A stretch of DNA of 64,000 bases from positions 62,001-126,000 of the forward strand of contig CABVRX010000007.1 in the NCBI GenBank assembly GCA_902500825.1. Reading direction: 5' to 3'. The stretch's first letter is position 1. Every line of letters begins with the position of its first letter. Below the pieces are notes generated by a model. That model was not told where the DNA came from. It saw only the letters and a list, made by a program, of their open reading frames with translations, and did not search any database. Source of the stretch: an uncultured Nitrospira sp. (GTDB lineage Bacteria > Nitrospirota > Nitrospiria > Nitrospirales > Nitrospiraceae). Positions 53,955 through 62,621 of the stretch are shown in pieces. The translations under genes were made by a program, and so were the position numbers.

Positions 53955-55219
53955 GCCTCCCCTCGGGCGATGAGCCATCGGCGAAGCAGATCCAGAGCCG
54001 CCTGCGCAGCACGCTGTCGAATCACGGACCGATCGCCGTGGAAGCGAAACTCCTTTGCCGTGACATCGTCATTGCCGCCATCAAGCCCGATAAAGACCAA
54101 CCCGACAGGTTTGGTCTCCGTCGCGCCGCCAGGCCCGGCGATGCCCGTTACGCTCAATGCCACAGACACACCCGCGCGTGCTCGCATCCCTGTGGCCATC
54201 GCTGCGGCCACTTCTCGACTGACTGCTCCATATTGCTCGATAAGGCGTGCCGGTACCGCAAGCATGTCCGTCTTGGCTTGGTTGCTGTAGCAGAGCGCCC
54301 CGCGATCGACATAGGCTGAAGATCCCGGTACTTGTGTGAGCCGGTAACCAATGAGACCTCCCGTGCACGATTCAGCTACCGCGATGGTGAGTTTCTGTCG
54401 TTGGAGCAATCGACCGACCACTTCTTCCAACGTGTCCTGCCCCTCGGCATAGATCCATTCGCGCAATCTCGTGCGAACCCCTTCCTCTAATGACCGAAGA
54501 ACGGCTCCTTTGATCGATCGATGAGCCCTGGTCGTCAGCGACACCAGCACTTCTGTCGGCGAGGCCAGAAGCCCCAACGCAATCGGCGTCCGTTTCTGTA
54601 TGAGTCCCTGCAGCTTACTATCCACATCGGACTCCGGTAATCCCCAGGTATGAAAGGTCACTCGTGTGATGGGATGGGAACATGCCTGTTTCGATCGGTT
54701 GAGTCGATCCGCCAGGTACGGAATCACCGATTGCTGCATCATGGCCTGCATCTCACTTGGGACACCCGGCAGGGATATCATCCTCGCGTTCCGCCATGTC
54801 AACATAAAGCCAGGCGCAGACCCGACGGGGTTGGGCACCACCACAGCATGTGATGGAATCAAGGCTTGCCGCAATTGCCCGCGATTCGGTGTTCGCCCCC
54901 ATTGAGCCAACCTGGCCCTCATGCTTTCGAACGCTTCCTTGCGGCGAGCCAGGCGGAAGCCGGTTACCGACGCGACGGCTTCCCTGGTGCAATCGTCCAC
55001 CGTAGGACCTAAGCCCCCGGTCATGATCACAATCTTGGCCCGACGGCAGGCGGTCGTCAGGACTCCTGCGATATCCGACTGATCGTCTCCCACGATGGTC
55101 TTAAACCTGACTTCGATGCCGATCGCAGCCAAGGCATCGGCGACAAACAGTGAATTGCTGTCGGACCGACCTCCCACGAGCAGCTCGGAGCCAATCGCAA
55201 TGGTTTCAGCAATAGACAT
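53951..55219 (-). CDS. cinA: CinA: competence/damage-inducible protein with NMN amidase domain
   Basis: N-terminal MoaB/MogA-like domain (AIGSELLVGGRSDSNSLFVA, MTGGLGPTVDDCTREAVAS, LPGVPSEMQAMM) and C-terminal amidase domain (AVAESCTGGLIGYRLT, YSNQAKTDMLAVP, SVTGIAGPGGATETKPVGLV). It recycles pyridine nucleotides by deamidating nicotinamide mononucleotide. ATG 55219 (M-S-I-AETIAIG) fits homologues; the frame is open to 55243. Confidence 0.93.
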   Translation of the reverse strand: MSIAETIAIGSELLVGGRSDSNSLFVADALAAIGIEVRFKTIVGDDQSDIAGVLTTACRRAKIVIMTGGLGPTVDDCTREAVASVTGFRLARRKEAFESMRARLAQWGRTPNRGQLRQALIPSHAVVVPNPVGSAPGFMLTWRNARMISLPGVPSEMQAMMQQSVIPYLADRLNRSKQACSHPITRVTFHTWGLPESDVDSKLQGLIQKRTPIALGLLASPTEVLVSLTTRAHRSIKGAVLRSLEEGVRTRLREWIYAEGQDTLEEVVGRLLQRQKLTIAVAESCTGGLIGYRLTQVPGSSAYVDRGALCYSNQAKTDMLAVPARLIEQYGAVSREVAAAMATGMRARAGVSVALSVTGIAGPGGATETKPVGLVFIGLDGGNDDVTAKEFRFHGDRSVIRQRAAQAALDLLRRWLIARGEA

Positions 55220-55246
55220 ACGTGCCGGTGACGTCATTGGCATGCG

Positions 55247-55843
55247 CTAATCAATTTCGGCAAAGTTAACCGCAAAGCTGACCTCTCCGCCGCTCGCGGG
55301 AAATACTATGATGGTCGTCTGCGCGTTCGGATCGAAATCGGCATACCTAAAGGTGGCGATGACTTTCGCCCAAAACTTTGGTGACTTCGGCCATACCGAA
55401 CTTCGACCGGCTTGGCCATCGACCCGCACCGTGGTAGGCTTGACTATCCTTCCACCTTGCTCAAACACCATATAGCTATTGACCGCAAATGACGGACTGT
55501 CTCCAAGGATCACGGTTCTCACAAGCATCGTCGGAGCCTCAGTCACTTGTACAATATCAGCTGCGCTCGGTTCGAGCCCTCGTAAGGCCATGTGCGTTGC
55601 CAAGACCGACAATGCCCCGAGTTTCGTGACCAGAAATCCACCAGAGTGCAGATCATCGCCACTTCCAAATCGAGCATACAGCGTTTCGGGAGTTTGACGG
55701 TGCGCCGCCGCCTCTTTCCCTCGATCGAGTGACCGCTGGACTTGTGTCTGTGTTGGCTGCACCTCAATCGCTTGCGATGGACACACGAAGCCACAGGTCC
55801 AGATCACCGCTATCCACACGGACACGTATGCAGGGAACTTCAT
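55247..55843 (-). CDS. Hypothetical secreted protein, 198 aa
   Basis: A signal peptide from ATG 55843 (MKFPAYVSVWIAVIWTCG... cut near PSQA). The mature part contains YARFGSGDDLHSGGFLVTKLGALSVLATHMALRG and a C-terminal beta-rich segment (TTIIVFPASGGEVSFAVNFAEID). No family recognised; periplasmic or surface location likely. The frame is open to 55921, but the upstream part lacks sense as a leader. It ends close to the cinA start on the same strand and could be cotranscribed with it. Confidence 0.6.
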   Translation of the reverse strand: MKFPAYVSVWIAVIWTCGFVCPSQAIEVQPTQTQVQRSLDRGKEAAAHRQTPETLYARFGSGDDLHSGGFLVTKLGALSVLATHMALRGLEPSAADIVQVTEAPTMLVRTVILGDSPSFAVNSYMVFEQGGRIVKPTTVRVDGQAGRSSVWPKSPKFWAKVIATFRYADFDPNAQTTIIVFPASGGEVSFAVNFAEID

Positions 55844-55907
55844 AGGACTGCGACTAGCAGAACCTTTGTGGCCTGTCAATGAATACGGTTCCTGCCTGGC
55901 CCTCCCG

Positions 55908-55936
55908 TTGACAAGACTCAAGGGGAAATGCTAAAC
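55908..55936 (+). promoter_or_regulatory. Promoter candidate for hemQ
   Basis: TTGACA (55908-55913), 17 bases, then CTAAAC (55931-55936, weak -10). AAGGAG follows about six bases before the hemQ ATG at 55987. Confidence 0.45.
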
Positions 55937-55986
55937 GAAGAAAAACTACGGGCGTGTTTCATTTTAATCAAGTAAAGGAGCTTTGA

Positions 55987-56709
55987 ATGTCGACCCCGGA
56001 TACTCCTGCTGCCACCCCGACGCCTCGGCGCCAGTATGTGAACTTTATTTTTTATAAAGTGGACCCGGCCTGGCGGCGCCTACCGGAGGATGTGCGCACA
56101 CAGGGCAAACAAGAGTTTCTCCGGGCCGTGGAGGACTTCAACGGACAAGTGTTGGTGGTCCCTTATTCCACCGTCGGTATTCGTGGGGACTGCGACTTCA
56201 TGTTGTGGCGTATCAGCTACGACCTCGACCTGTTCCAGGATATGGGCACCAAGATCCTCGCCTCCGGCCTCGGACAGTACCTCTCCACCCCATATTCTTA
56301 CTTGGCGTTGACCAAACGGTCCGTCTACGTCGACCACCACACACACGCGGGACAGGAAGGGAAACGGCTCACGGTGGTTCCGGGAAAGAGCAAATACATC
56401 TTTGTGTACCCCTTCCTCAAGACACGGGAGTGGTTTCTGCTGACGAAGGCGGCGCGCCAGGGCATGATGGACGAGCACATTGAAGTCGGCCATCGGTTTC
56501 CGTCCGTGAAGCTGAATACGACCTATTCGTTCGGCTTGGACGATCAGGAATGGGTCGTGGCATTTGAAAGCGACAAGCCGGAGGATTTTCTCGACTTGGT
56601 GATGGCGCTGCGGGAGACGGAAGGATCGCGGTATACCCTGCGGGACACTCCGATTTTTACCTGCATCCGCAAGAGCCTCAAAGAAACTCTCGACACCCTC
56701 GGCGGCTAG
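55987..56709 (+). CDS. hemQ: Chlorite dismutase-family protein, probably coproheme decarboxylase HemQ, 240 aa
   Basis: FVYPFLKTREWF (Tyr141 in the YP motif), MMDEHIEVGHRFPSVK with the likely proximal His164, and YSFGLDDQEWVVAFES match the Cld/HemQ family. At the position of the chlorite dismutase distal Arg (VKRKLY in true chlorite dismutases) this protein has Leu176, so it is not expected to dismutate chlorite. Tyr141 is the residue that drives coproheme decarboxylation in HemQ. No signal peptide. Clear Shine-Dalgarno AAGGAG and a strong terminator downstream: a monocistronic unit. Confidence 0.8.
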   Translation: MSTPDTPAATPTPRRQYVNFIFYKVDPAWRRLPEDVRTQGKQEFLRAVEDFNGQVLVVPYSTVGIRGDCDFMLWRISYDLDLFQDMGTKILASGLGQYLSTPYSYLALTKRSVYVDHHTHAGQEGKRLTVVPGKSKYIFVYPFLKTREWFLLTKAARQGMMDEHIEVGHRFPSVKLNTTYSFGLDDQEWVVAFESDKPEDFLDLVMALRETEGSRYTLRDTPIFTCIRKSLKETLDTLGG

Positions 56710-56733
56710 ATATCCGAATCAGAATAGTATGAG

Positions 56734-56775
56734 GGGGGTCTTCGGTTGTAACGACCGAAGACCCCCTTTGTTTTT
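56734..56775 (+). terminator. Rho-independent terminator of hemQ
   Basis: Perfect 13-bp stem GGGGGTCTTCGGT (56734-56746) / ACCGAAGACCCCC (56754-56766), seven-base loop, then TTTGTTTTT. Confidence 0.92.
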
Positions 56776-56880
56776 ATCGGCATTGCACTCATCGGATCAT
56801 ACCCGTGCGCACGTCTCTGCAGCCTTTGACAGTCTGACGAGGCCTATGTTACCTCTACAATGTCATTCGCTGAGGTACCA

Positions 56881-57099
56881 ATGGCTGATACCACCGCTCT
56901 CTATGCCCTGCGTTTTCCTGACGGCTCGGTGAGCCTCTATATCGATGAGCTCTATGCCAAGGATAGAGGCATTGATCCTTCCCGACTTGTGCGGGTAGAA
57001 ATCCCACGAGAATTGTTCGTCAGCGGCACCGTGCAGGACATCCGTGAATATGTGGCGCTTCAACTCGAACAACATCAACAACATGCCGGTAACGCGTAA
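56881..57099 (+). CDS. Small hypothetical protein, 72 aa
   Basis: ATG 56881 has GAGG five bases upstream; the frame is open to 56860. Soluble, with YALRFPDGSVSLYIDELYAKD and RLVRVEIPRELFVSGT suggesting a small beta-rich fold and a terminal helix (DIREYVALQLEQHQQHAG). No family recognised. It may be cotranscribed with the 393-residue gene 88 bases downstream. Confidence 0.6.
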   Translation: MADTTALYALRFPDGSVSLYIDELYAKDRGIDPSRLVRVEIPRELFVSGTVQDIREYVALQLEQHQQHAGNA

Positions 57100-57187
57100 A
57101 GACCACCGGTAAAGACAGAGCACGGATGCGTACCGATCAGTCCACGCTCCGTGGAAACCTCGATCTTCAATATCTGACCAACGCTCC

Positions 57188-58369
57188 ATGGTACAAGCAC
57201 CGGCAACATCACCCCTGACAGCCGAGATGATCGAAGAAGTGATCGCCGGTCTACCGATCCAAGGCCGCATCATCCTACGACTCCTGCTGATTCAGCACCT
57301 GGATGTCACTCACGAGGAAATCCTCTATATGGTGTCGGACAGACCGGACCCTCGTTGTGTATCCGGCAAGAAACCTGTCACGACGATGACACAAGAATCG
57401 ATCACCGCGATGATCGAGCGCCGGAACGAATACCGGCGGCGCGCACGACTTCGCCGAGAACGAACCTGGCTTCAGTGTATCGCATTGACCAATCAGGCTC
57501 ACATGGCGAGCGCGCTAGCCACCCGGGCTGCCGCACTGTTGACTGCGCGTGGAGTGTCCTCAGAAACCATCGAGCGACTCACAGCACACGCTCGTTCCGC
57601 CGTTCCATCGACGACGTTACGGCTCTTGGAGGAAAGTTGGGACAAAAACGAGATCTCTGCGGAAGACTATCAGAAGCATCGGTTAGTCGTTGAGATGCAG
57701 ACGCAACTTCGCTTTGCCGAGCGATTCAAGAAACGCCTGGACCTGGCACAGCGTGAGCAACACATGTCGGATCGCACGACCTTGGCCGATCACGAGATCG
57801 GCCATATCTGGGGAATCCCGGCCGGAACCTTGGCGGCCCGCAAAGTGAAGTTCTTGGCACAGTATCTCACCGTCATCCAAACCAAATGCTCCGACGTTCC
57901 GACGGGACCGGGCAACAGACTCTCCCTTGACCTCTGGAATGAAACCCTGCAGGTTCTCTCGCGTACTTCCATCGAACGATCAATCGCCACCTACGATGGT
58001 CTCGAACGGACTGAGTCGGCTTTGCTCGAAAAACTGGCGGCCTATGCCCTGATTCGAATTCCGGAGGCCTCGGAAACGAAATTCTGGAATTCGCTCGTGT
58101 TTGGAGCCAGTTCCAACGCCATGCATAGTGAAATCACTCGAACATTGTTTGGCCTCCAGCGGCTGGTCTCCATTCAGAAGGATACTGAGGCCGGCGACGA
58201 GGCGCTGGATGAAGAGCTCCTCAAACGCACAACGCCGATTTCGAAAGAATCGGAGTCAGTCTCAGGTCAACATGAGGCCGGTCGCCCCGAACTGACGGAG
58301 CTGCAACAACACATTCTGCGTAGTTTCACGGGAGAAGACAGCAGCGGAAGAGCTTCCGACAAATGGTAA
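57188..58369 (+). CDS. Hypothetical helical protein, 393 aa
   Basis: A long, almost entirely helical protein, rich in charged residues (RRNEYRRRARLRRERTW, QTQLRFAERFKKRLDLAQRE), with no signal peptide, membrane helix or known motif that I can place. A central DHEIGHIWGIPAGTLAARKVKFL segment contains an HExxH-like order but not the metalloprotease motif itself. Codon use is like its neighbours, so it is a resident gene. Cytosolic; function unknown. Confidence 0.65.
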   Translation: MVQAPATSPLTAEMIEEVIAGLPIQGRIILRLLLIQHLDVTHEEILYMVSDRPDPRCVSGKKPVTTMTQESITAMIERRNEYRRRARLRRERTWLQCIALTNQAHMASALATRAAALLTARGVSSETIERLTAHARSAVPSTTLRLLEESWDKNEISAEDYQKHRLVVEMQTQLRFAERFKKRLDLAQREQHMSDRTTLADHEIGHIWGIPAGTLAARKVKFLAQYLTVIQTKCSDVPTGPGNRLSLDLWNETLQVLSRTSIERSIATYDGLERTESALLEKLAAYALIRIPEASETKFWNSLVFGASSNAMHSEITRTLFGLQRLVSIQKDTEAGDEALDEELLKRTTPISKESESVSGQHEAGRPELTELQQHILRSFTGEDSSGRASDKW

Positions 58370-58378
58370 CGTTCATGG

Positions 58379-58406
58379 TTGCCAACCGCCGGCAATTCGG
58401 TATAAT
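58379..58406 (+). promoter_or_regulatory. Promoter for the OB-fold gene, close to its start
   Basis: TTGCCA (58379-58384), 16 bases, TATAAT (58401-58406); the first ATG is at 58415, eight bases later, so the message may be leaderless. Confidence 0.5.
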
Positions 58407-58414
58407 GACTCCCA

Positions 58415-58861
58415 ATGATGACGAGACAACCGTGTATCTCACCGATATTCGTCTTCTTGCTGGTTGTCTTTCTACTCCTCATGTCCGCCAATCCATTTCC
58501 GACTGGATCAATCAGCACGACTACTCCGGCTGCTGCTGCCGGCATCATTGAAATCGCAGAGCTCTTGGCGCACCCGGAGCAATACGATCATCAAGATGTC
58601 ATGGTCACCGGAAAGGTCATGAACGTCCAGCTGGCGACCAATCGCCAGGGACAACCTGCCTATGGGTTCTTACTCCAGGACCAGGCCGGCACCCTCAAAG
58701 TTGTGAGCCTTGGGCAGCTGGAAGTCCGCGAAGGTGATCAAGTGATTGTCGAGGGTGTCTTCAGTCGCCTCAGACAAGTCGGCCGCACCATTGTTTACAA
58801 CGAGATTAAGGCCCTCTCCGTAAAGCCTTTGACTCGCCTCAACCCGGATTTCGTCGGCTGA
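58415..58861 (+). CDS. Exported OB-fold protein, 148 aa
   Basis: A signal peptide (IFVFLLVVFLLLMSANPF) is followed by IIEIAELLAHPEQYDHQDVMVTGKV, GQPAYGFLLQDQAGTLKVVSL and REGDQVIVEGVFSRLRQVGRT, the pattern of periplasmic OB-fold (BOF/CcmE-like) domains. Probably a periplasmic ligand-binding protein. A second ATG lies at 58418. No partner gene is obvious; another exported protein follows. Confidence 0.7.
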   Translation: MMTRQPCISPIFVFLLVVFLLLMSANPFPTGSISTTTPAAAAGIIEIAELLAHPEQYDHQDVMVTGKVMNVQLATNRQGQPAYGFLLQDQAGTLKVVSLGQLEVREGDQVIVEGVFSRLRQVGRTIVYNEIKALSVKPLTRLNPDFVG

Positions 58862-58936
58862 TCTCTTCCGTCCTCTCTACTCCGAATATATCCCGAGCTG
58901 GTTGCTTTTCACTTCGCGACAGAGAACAATGCCTCT

Positions 58937-59326
58937 ATGTTTGGAAAGAAATTTGCCTCCGTCTGGTTGGGAATCCTTGGTCTCGTATGGCTGACCAATT
59001 GCGCCGTGCAGGCTCGCGTTGGCGAATACCCAAATCAAAAAGCGATGACGGGTAAATCCAGGTCGGAGATCCTCGCGTGTGCGGGGTTGCCCACAAAGGA
59101 GAGAAAAGAAGGCGACTTTACTCTTCTTCAATACTACCGTGAAGCGCCGATCCTCGAAGAATCTCAACCCATCGGCAAGGGCAGTGTATCGACCATTCGT
59201 CACGGGTGCTGGACCACCGTCGTACTGGAGGAGGATAGAGTTGTTGATATCCGATATCGATTTGTCCCCCCGTCTTTCGATGCGTCCAACGATTGCGAGG
59301 AGATCTTCGCCTCTTGCCTACAGTAA
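58937..59326 (+). CDS. Putative lipoprotein, 129 aa
   Basis: Hydrophobic N-terminus ending LVWLTNC gives a lipobox-like Cys at about residue 22. The mature part has MTGKSRSEILACAGLPTKERKEGDFTLLQYY, similar in style to SmpA/OmlA-type small lipoproteins (a G-x-P turn after a helix). Outer-membrane or periplasmic location inferred. Three further cysteines could pair. Function not assigned. Confidence 0.6.
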   Translation: MFGKKFASVWLGILGLVWLTNCAVQARVGEYPNQKAMTGKSRSEILACAGLPTKERKEGDFTLLQYYREAPILEESQPIGKGSVSTIRHGCWTTVVLEEDRVVDIRYRFVPPSFDASNDCEEIFASCLQ

Positions 59327-59389
59327 GGCGTCCTCCAACTTCCATCTCTCTCCAGGCCTACCATCGGTCGCCTTGATACGTATAATCCG

Positions 59390-60307
59390 ATGAAACCGAT
59401 GCTACCCCGCTCAACCGCTCTTGCAGGTATCATCTGCGGTCTTTTCTTGACCTGGTTCAGCCCTGCGCTGGCACTGGAGAAATACGGCCGCCCTCTCCCC
59501 CAGCTAAAGGCAGATGAAAGCGAACGGGGGGCAGAGGAAAGTCTCTTCGCCGGTTATCTCCTCACCGGCATCTTTGCCTCCAATCCGACGTTCGCGGCCA
59601 GGCCGGATAATTCAGGTCTCGTCGGCTTGCGTCACATGCTCCATCTGGAAACCGACCTCTACAGACAGTACCTCACGTTCTACACGGATCAGAATTTTTT
59701 CTCCGACCGCACCAACGGATGGATTGAGTTGAGCGAATGGGACGGCACCTATGCTTTCACTGGTGCGTTCGGCCATTTCAATTGGCGTCTGCAGTATGAA
59801 CGCGACGCACCGCTCGACCGCAGAGGCATTAAGCAGGAGTACGCGGACATACTGGGGACGGCAAAATTCCAGGCAGTGCAGGACATCCCAGGCTGGGGAC
59901 GCTTATTTCCGAATCAGAACTTGACGATCTATGCTGGGGCTGGTTGGCTCTTTCACAACAGCAATTACTTCGCGAGACCGGACAACACCGGCCGGGCACT
60001 CATCCGGTACGTCGCGCATGCCGACCTCGATCTGTACAAGAACAAGGTCGTGATGTACGGCGATATCAATATGTTTACGGATCGCGATGTCGGCAACCCA
60101 GTCGCTCCGACAGAATTGGATTGGATCGTAGGGCTTGCCGCACGATGGCGGAACACGGAATTCGCCGTCTATTACGAGCAGGATCAGCCCTTGGATCGAC
60201 CGGGACTGATCCAGAAATACGTCGCGGTCCAGCTTCGCTTCTCGTTTGACATTTCGAAACAGGATCTCGGCATCGGAGTGGCCAAATCGGCCGCAACCGG
60301 TCAATGA
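59390..60307 (+). CDS. Exported outer-membrane-like protein with an internal duplication, 305 aa
   Basis: A signal peptide (LAGIICGLFLTWFSPALA) precedes two homologous modules of ~110 residues. Each contains (N/S)xxFARPDN(S/T)G, LxxxLDLY, a TDQNFFSDR or GDINMFTDR segment, and (R/Y)YE(R/Q)D(A/Q)PLDR. Alternating beta strands suggest a porin-like or beta-sandwich fold. TATAAT at 59381-59386 almost touches the first ATG (59390); ATG 59399 is the alternative start. The stop overlaps the convergent SDR gene by seven bases. Confidence 0.65.
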   Translation: MKPMLPRSTALAGIICGLFLTWFSPALALEKYGRPLPQLKADESERGAEESLFAGYLLTGIFASNPTFAARPDNSGLVGLRHMLHLETDLYRQYLTFYTDQNFFSDRTNGWIELSEWDGTYAFTGAFGHFNWRLQYERDAPLDRRGIKQEYADILGTAKFQAVQDIPGWGRLFPNQNLTIYAGAGWLFHNSNYFARPDNTGRALIRYVAHADLDLYKNKVVMYGDINMFTDRDVGNPVAPTELDWIVGLAARWRNTEFAVYYEQDQPLDRPGLIQKYVAVQLRFSFDISKQDLGIGVAKSAATGQ

Positions 60308-61173
60308 GGTAGTTTGAGGATCGAGGTCAACAGCTTGTCCGATATCCGATCGGGAAGAAGCCGCACCATGAGCGCGCGAAGCTTGGCATCGGTTCCAACG
60401 AGATATCGCGTTTGGGGAGTCGGCGCGATCAACGCATCCTCAACCGCTTTTGCTACCGCATCAGGCGAGATCGCCCGCTTCGACGCTTCTCCAACCACCT
60501 TCCGCACGGCGGCCACAACAGGCTTATAGAGCGTTCGAAGTTCCGTCTCGATGGCCGCCTCTCTCTCAGCAGCTTCAATAGTCGATTTGTTCCAGATGGG
60601 CGTCGCAATCGCACCCGGCTCAACTATCGAGACATGGATCCCCCATTGCTGGACTTCCAAACGTAGCGCATCGGTAATCGCTTCGAGCGCGAACTTCGAT
60701 GCCGAATAGGGACCCATAAGGGGCATCGTTGAGAGTCCTGCGATGGAACCCATGTTGACGATCCGCCCCCGTGCCTGCCGGACTAATGGGAGAAACGCCT
60801 GCGTGACTGCCACCTGCCCGATGACATTGACTTCAAGCTGCTGGCGAAGATCGGAAATCGGTATAGCTTCAAGTGGCCCCACCACGGCAATTCCTGCATT
60901 GTTGATGAGTCCGAATAGTCCACGATCTTTCGTCGTCTCCAACACTTCAGCATGAGATTTCTGAATGGTTGCAAGATCCGTCACATCGAGTTCCAACGGT
61001 ACCAGTCGATTGGAACCAGCCTTTTGAAGGGCCACGCCGTCTTCCGATTTCCGCACCCCTGCAAACACCGCGAACCCTAGTCGATCAAGATGCAGCGCAC
61101 AGGCCGCTCCAATTCCGGTGGAAGCTCCCGTGATGACCACTGCTCGATTGTCTCCGATCGACATCTCACTCAT
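60301..61173 (-). CDS. Short-chain dehydrogenase/reductase, 290 aa
   Basis: NAD(P)-binding TGASTGIGAA, NNAG motif, catalytic Ser in GSIAG and YSASK (Tyr and Lys). It has an extended C-terminus with a variable substrate loop (PGAIATPIWNKSTIEAAERE), as in retinol-dehydrogenase-like SDRs. Substrate unknown. Starts at 61173 or 61164 are both plausible; the frame is open to 61197. Confidence 0.88.
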   Translation of the reverse strand: MSEMSIGDNRAVVITGASTGIGAACALHLDRLGFAVFAGVRKSEDGVALQKAGSNRLVPLELDVTDLATIQKSHAEVLETTKDRGLFGLINNAGIAVVGPLEAIPISDLRQQLEVNVIGQVAVTQAFLPLVRQARGRIVNMGSIAGLSTMPLMGPYSASKFALEAITDALRLEVQQWGIHVSIVEPGAIATPIWNKSTIEAAEREAAIETELRTLYKPVVAAVRKVVGEASKRAISPDAVAKAVEDALIAPTPQTRYLVGTDAKLRALMVRLLPDRISDKLLTSILKLPH

Positions 61174-61300
61174 TTTCAATCTCAGCCGGAGGACCATAAC
61201 AGGTTTCGAACAATTTCATCCAGACATGGCATAGCTATTCCACATCCACTCGGTGGACACCAGCCTCGGTCTTCAGCTATCATTCGATTTCTTTTTGAGT

Positions 61301-61376
61301 GGCGGTGTAGCTCAGTTGGCAGAGCAGCGGACTCATAAGCCGCGGGTCACCCGTTCGATCCGGGTCACCGCCACCA
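61301..61376 (+). tRNA. tRNA-Met (anticodon CAT)
   Basis: Acceptor GGCGGTG (61301-61307) pairs with CACCGCC; discriminator A, and CCA is encoded (61374-61376). The anticodon loop CTCATAA carries CAT at 61334-61336. The elongator tRNA-Met pattern fits best; a tRNA-Ile2 read by lysidine cannot be fully excluded. The pair next to the anticodon loop is A-G rather than A-U. Confidence 0.9.
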
Positions 61377-61525
61377 ATAAATCCCGCAACTTATCACGCG
61401 GCTGCTCCGCCCAACTCCTTAGCTGTCACGGTCCCAGTCACGGTTGGATTGAAGGTCACCACGCCGGTTTCGAGAATAGCGTCGGGCAACGACAAAGAAG
61501 CGGCCCGCTTATGCAGTGAGGAGCG

Positions 61526-61936
61526 ATGATCTCTCCGTTGAAGGTCTGTCTCAGAACACTCTCTGCTCTGCTTCTGCTCCTCACTCTCGGTTGCGTCACA
61601 TCCCCCATACCCGTCACCCCTGAACAGATCGCGAGTGCTGACTATGGGACAGTGCCGGTGCCACCAACCTATCAGCATGCCATTAAAGACTACATGCAAG
61701 GGGTTCTGTTTGATCCGTACACCGCGCACTATCGATTCGTTGGAGAGCCACAGAGAGGCTACGCGTATCTTTCAGGTACGAGGAAGCCCCCAGTGTTTGG
61801 CTACCTCGTACAGGTGGAGATCGATGCGAAGAATCTGAAGGGCCGCTATGTGGGCGAGCAACCGTATCGGTTCTTTATCAAGAACGAAACGCTGTATATG
61901 TTGGATACGTCCACCAAAGCCGAAGTGGTGCAGTAG
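61526..61936 (+). CDS. Putative lipoprotein, 136 aa
   Basis: Signal peptide with lipobox LLTLGC (Cys at about 23), then a beta-rich mature part (YMQGVLFDPYTAHYRFVGEPQRGYAY; VQVEIDAKNLKGRYVGEQPYRFFI). AGGAG lies only two bases before the ATG. Family not recognised. It sits 150 bases after tRNA-Met. Confidence 0.65.
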   Translation: MISPLKVCLRTLSALLLLLTLGCVTSPIPVTPEQIASADYGTVPVPPTYQHAIKDYMQGVLFDPYTAHYRFVGEPQRGYAYLSGTRKPPVFGYLVQVEIDAKNLKGRYVGEQPYRFFIKNETLYMLDTSTKAEVVQ

Positions 61937-62215
61937 CTACTATTGTCAGAGTCTATCAACCTTTCAGACCTCTGGTCAGATCGATCGAACAGAAAATTGT
62001 TTACCAGACTGCTTTTCAACTCCCTTACTTGCTCCTACCGGGGACTTATCGGGCGAAGCCTCTCCTTCCTATCGCCACTGGATAAGTTCGTTCAGTAGCG
62101 TCTTGTCTAATAGTTTGCGCCCATCCCCGTCTCGCCGTCACTCCGTTGCTCTCCTGGTTTCTCGTTCATTCCTCAAGTACACTGCCGGAAGTTACACCTG
62201 CTCAGGAAGAACGAT
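61937..62215. other. 279 bases, no gene seen
   Basis: No ORF, tRNA or clear promoter recognised; the Shine-Dalgarno AGGAAG of the next gene lies at its right end. Confidence 0.4.
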
Positions 62216-62578
62216 ATGCACCCCGAGCTTCGACGAGCGTATGATGTAGAGATGACGGCGGCAATGAATCTCTACGATGTCGGCAACTTTCAACCCGCAT
62301 TTTCTCATCTTGCGCGAGCACACATCTTGGGGCAATCGTTTCCGATTGCACATGCGAGAACCCACTGGTGGATGCTGAAAGTCGGTTGGCAGCGTCGAGA
62401 TTTGGTAGAAATTGTCGGTCAACTGCCACGGATCTTGGGAGCGCTACTCTTCTCGCGAGTCTGGGTTCCGAAAGGCAACACTGGCGGTGCACGAGTGCCG
62501 CCGTTCAAGTCCATGCCGATTCCCGAAGATCTTCAGATGTTACTGGATAAACACGGGCGCGATGTCAAAACCGTATAA
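62216..62578 (+). CDS. DUF3703 family protein, 120 aa
   Basis: ATDVEM-like start (RRAYDVEMTAAMNLYDVGNF), AFSHLARAHILGQSFPIAHARTHWWMLKVGWQRRD and WVPKGNTGGARVPPFKSMPIPEDL match DUF3703, a small helical protein often found beside heavy-metal efflux genes. AGGAAG is six bases upstream. No metal genes are left nearby, but a decayed membrane-protein end lies just downstream. Confidence 0.8.
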   Translation: MHPELRRAYDVEMTAAMNLYDVGNFQPAFSHLARAHILGQSFPIAHARTHWWMLKVGWQRRDLVEIVGQLPRILGALLFSRVWVPKGNTGGARVPPFKSMPIPEDLQMLLDKHGRDVKTV

Positions 62579-62621
62579 CGAATGGAGATGGATCTTAGCC
62601 GCTATTCTTCTCGCAACCCGT

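Noticed and set aside
61394-61729. Minus-strand ORF ending with the protein-like phrase ETGVVTFNPTVTGTVTAKEL
   Set aside because: Its upstream part is antisense to the lipoprotein gene, with no usable start after that; at best a gene tail too short to name.
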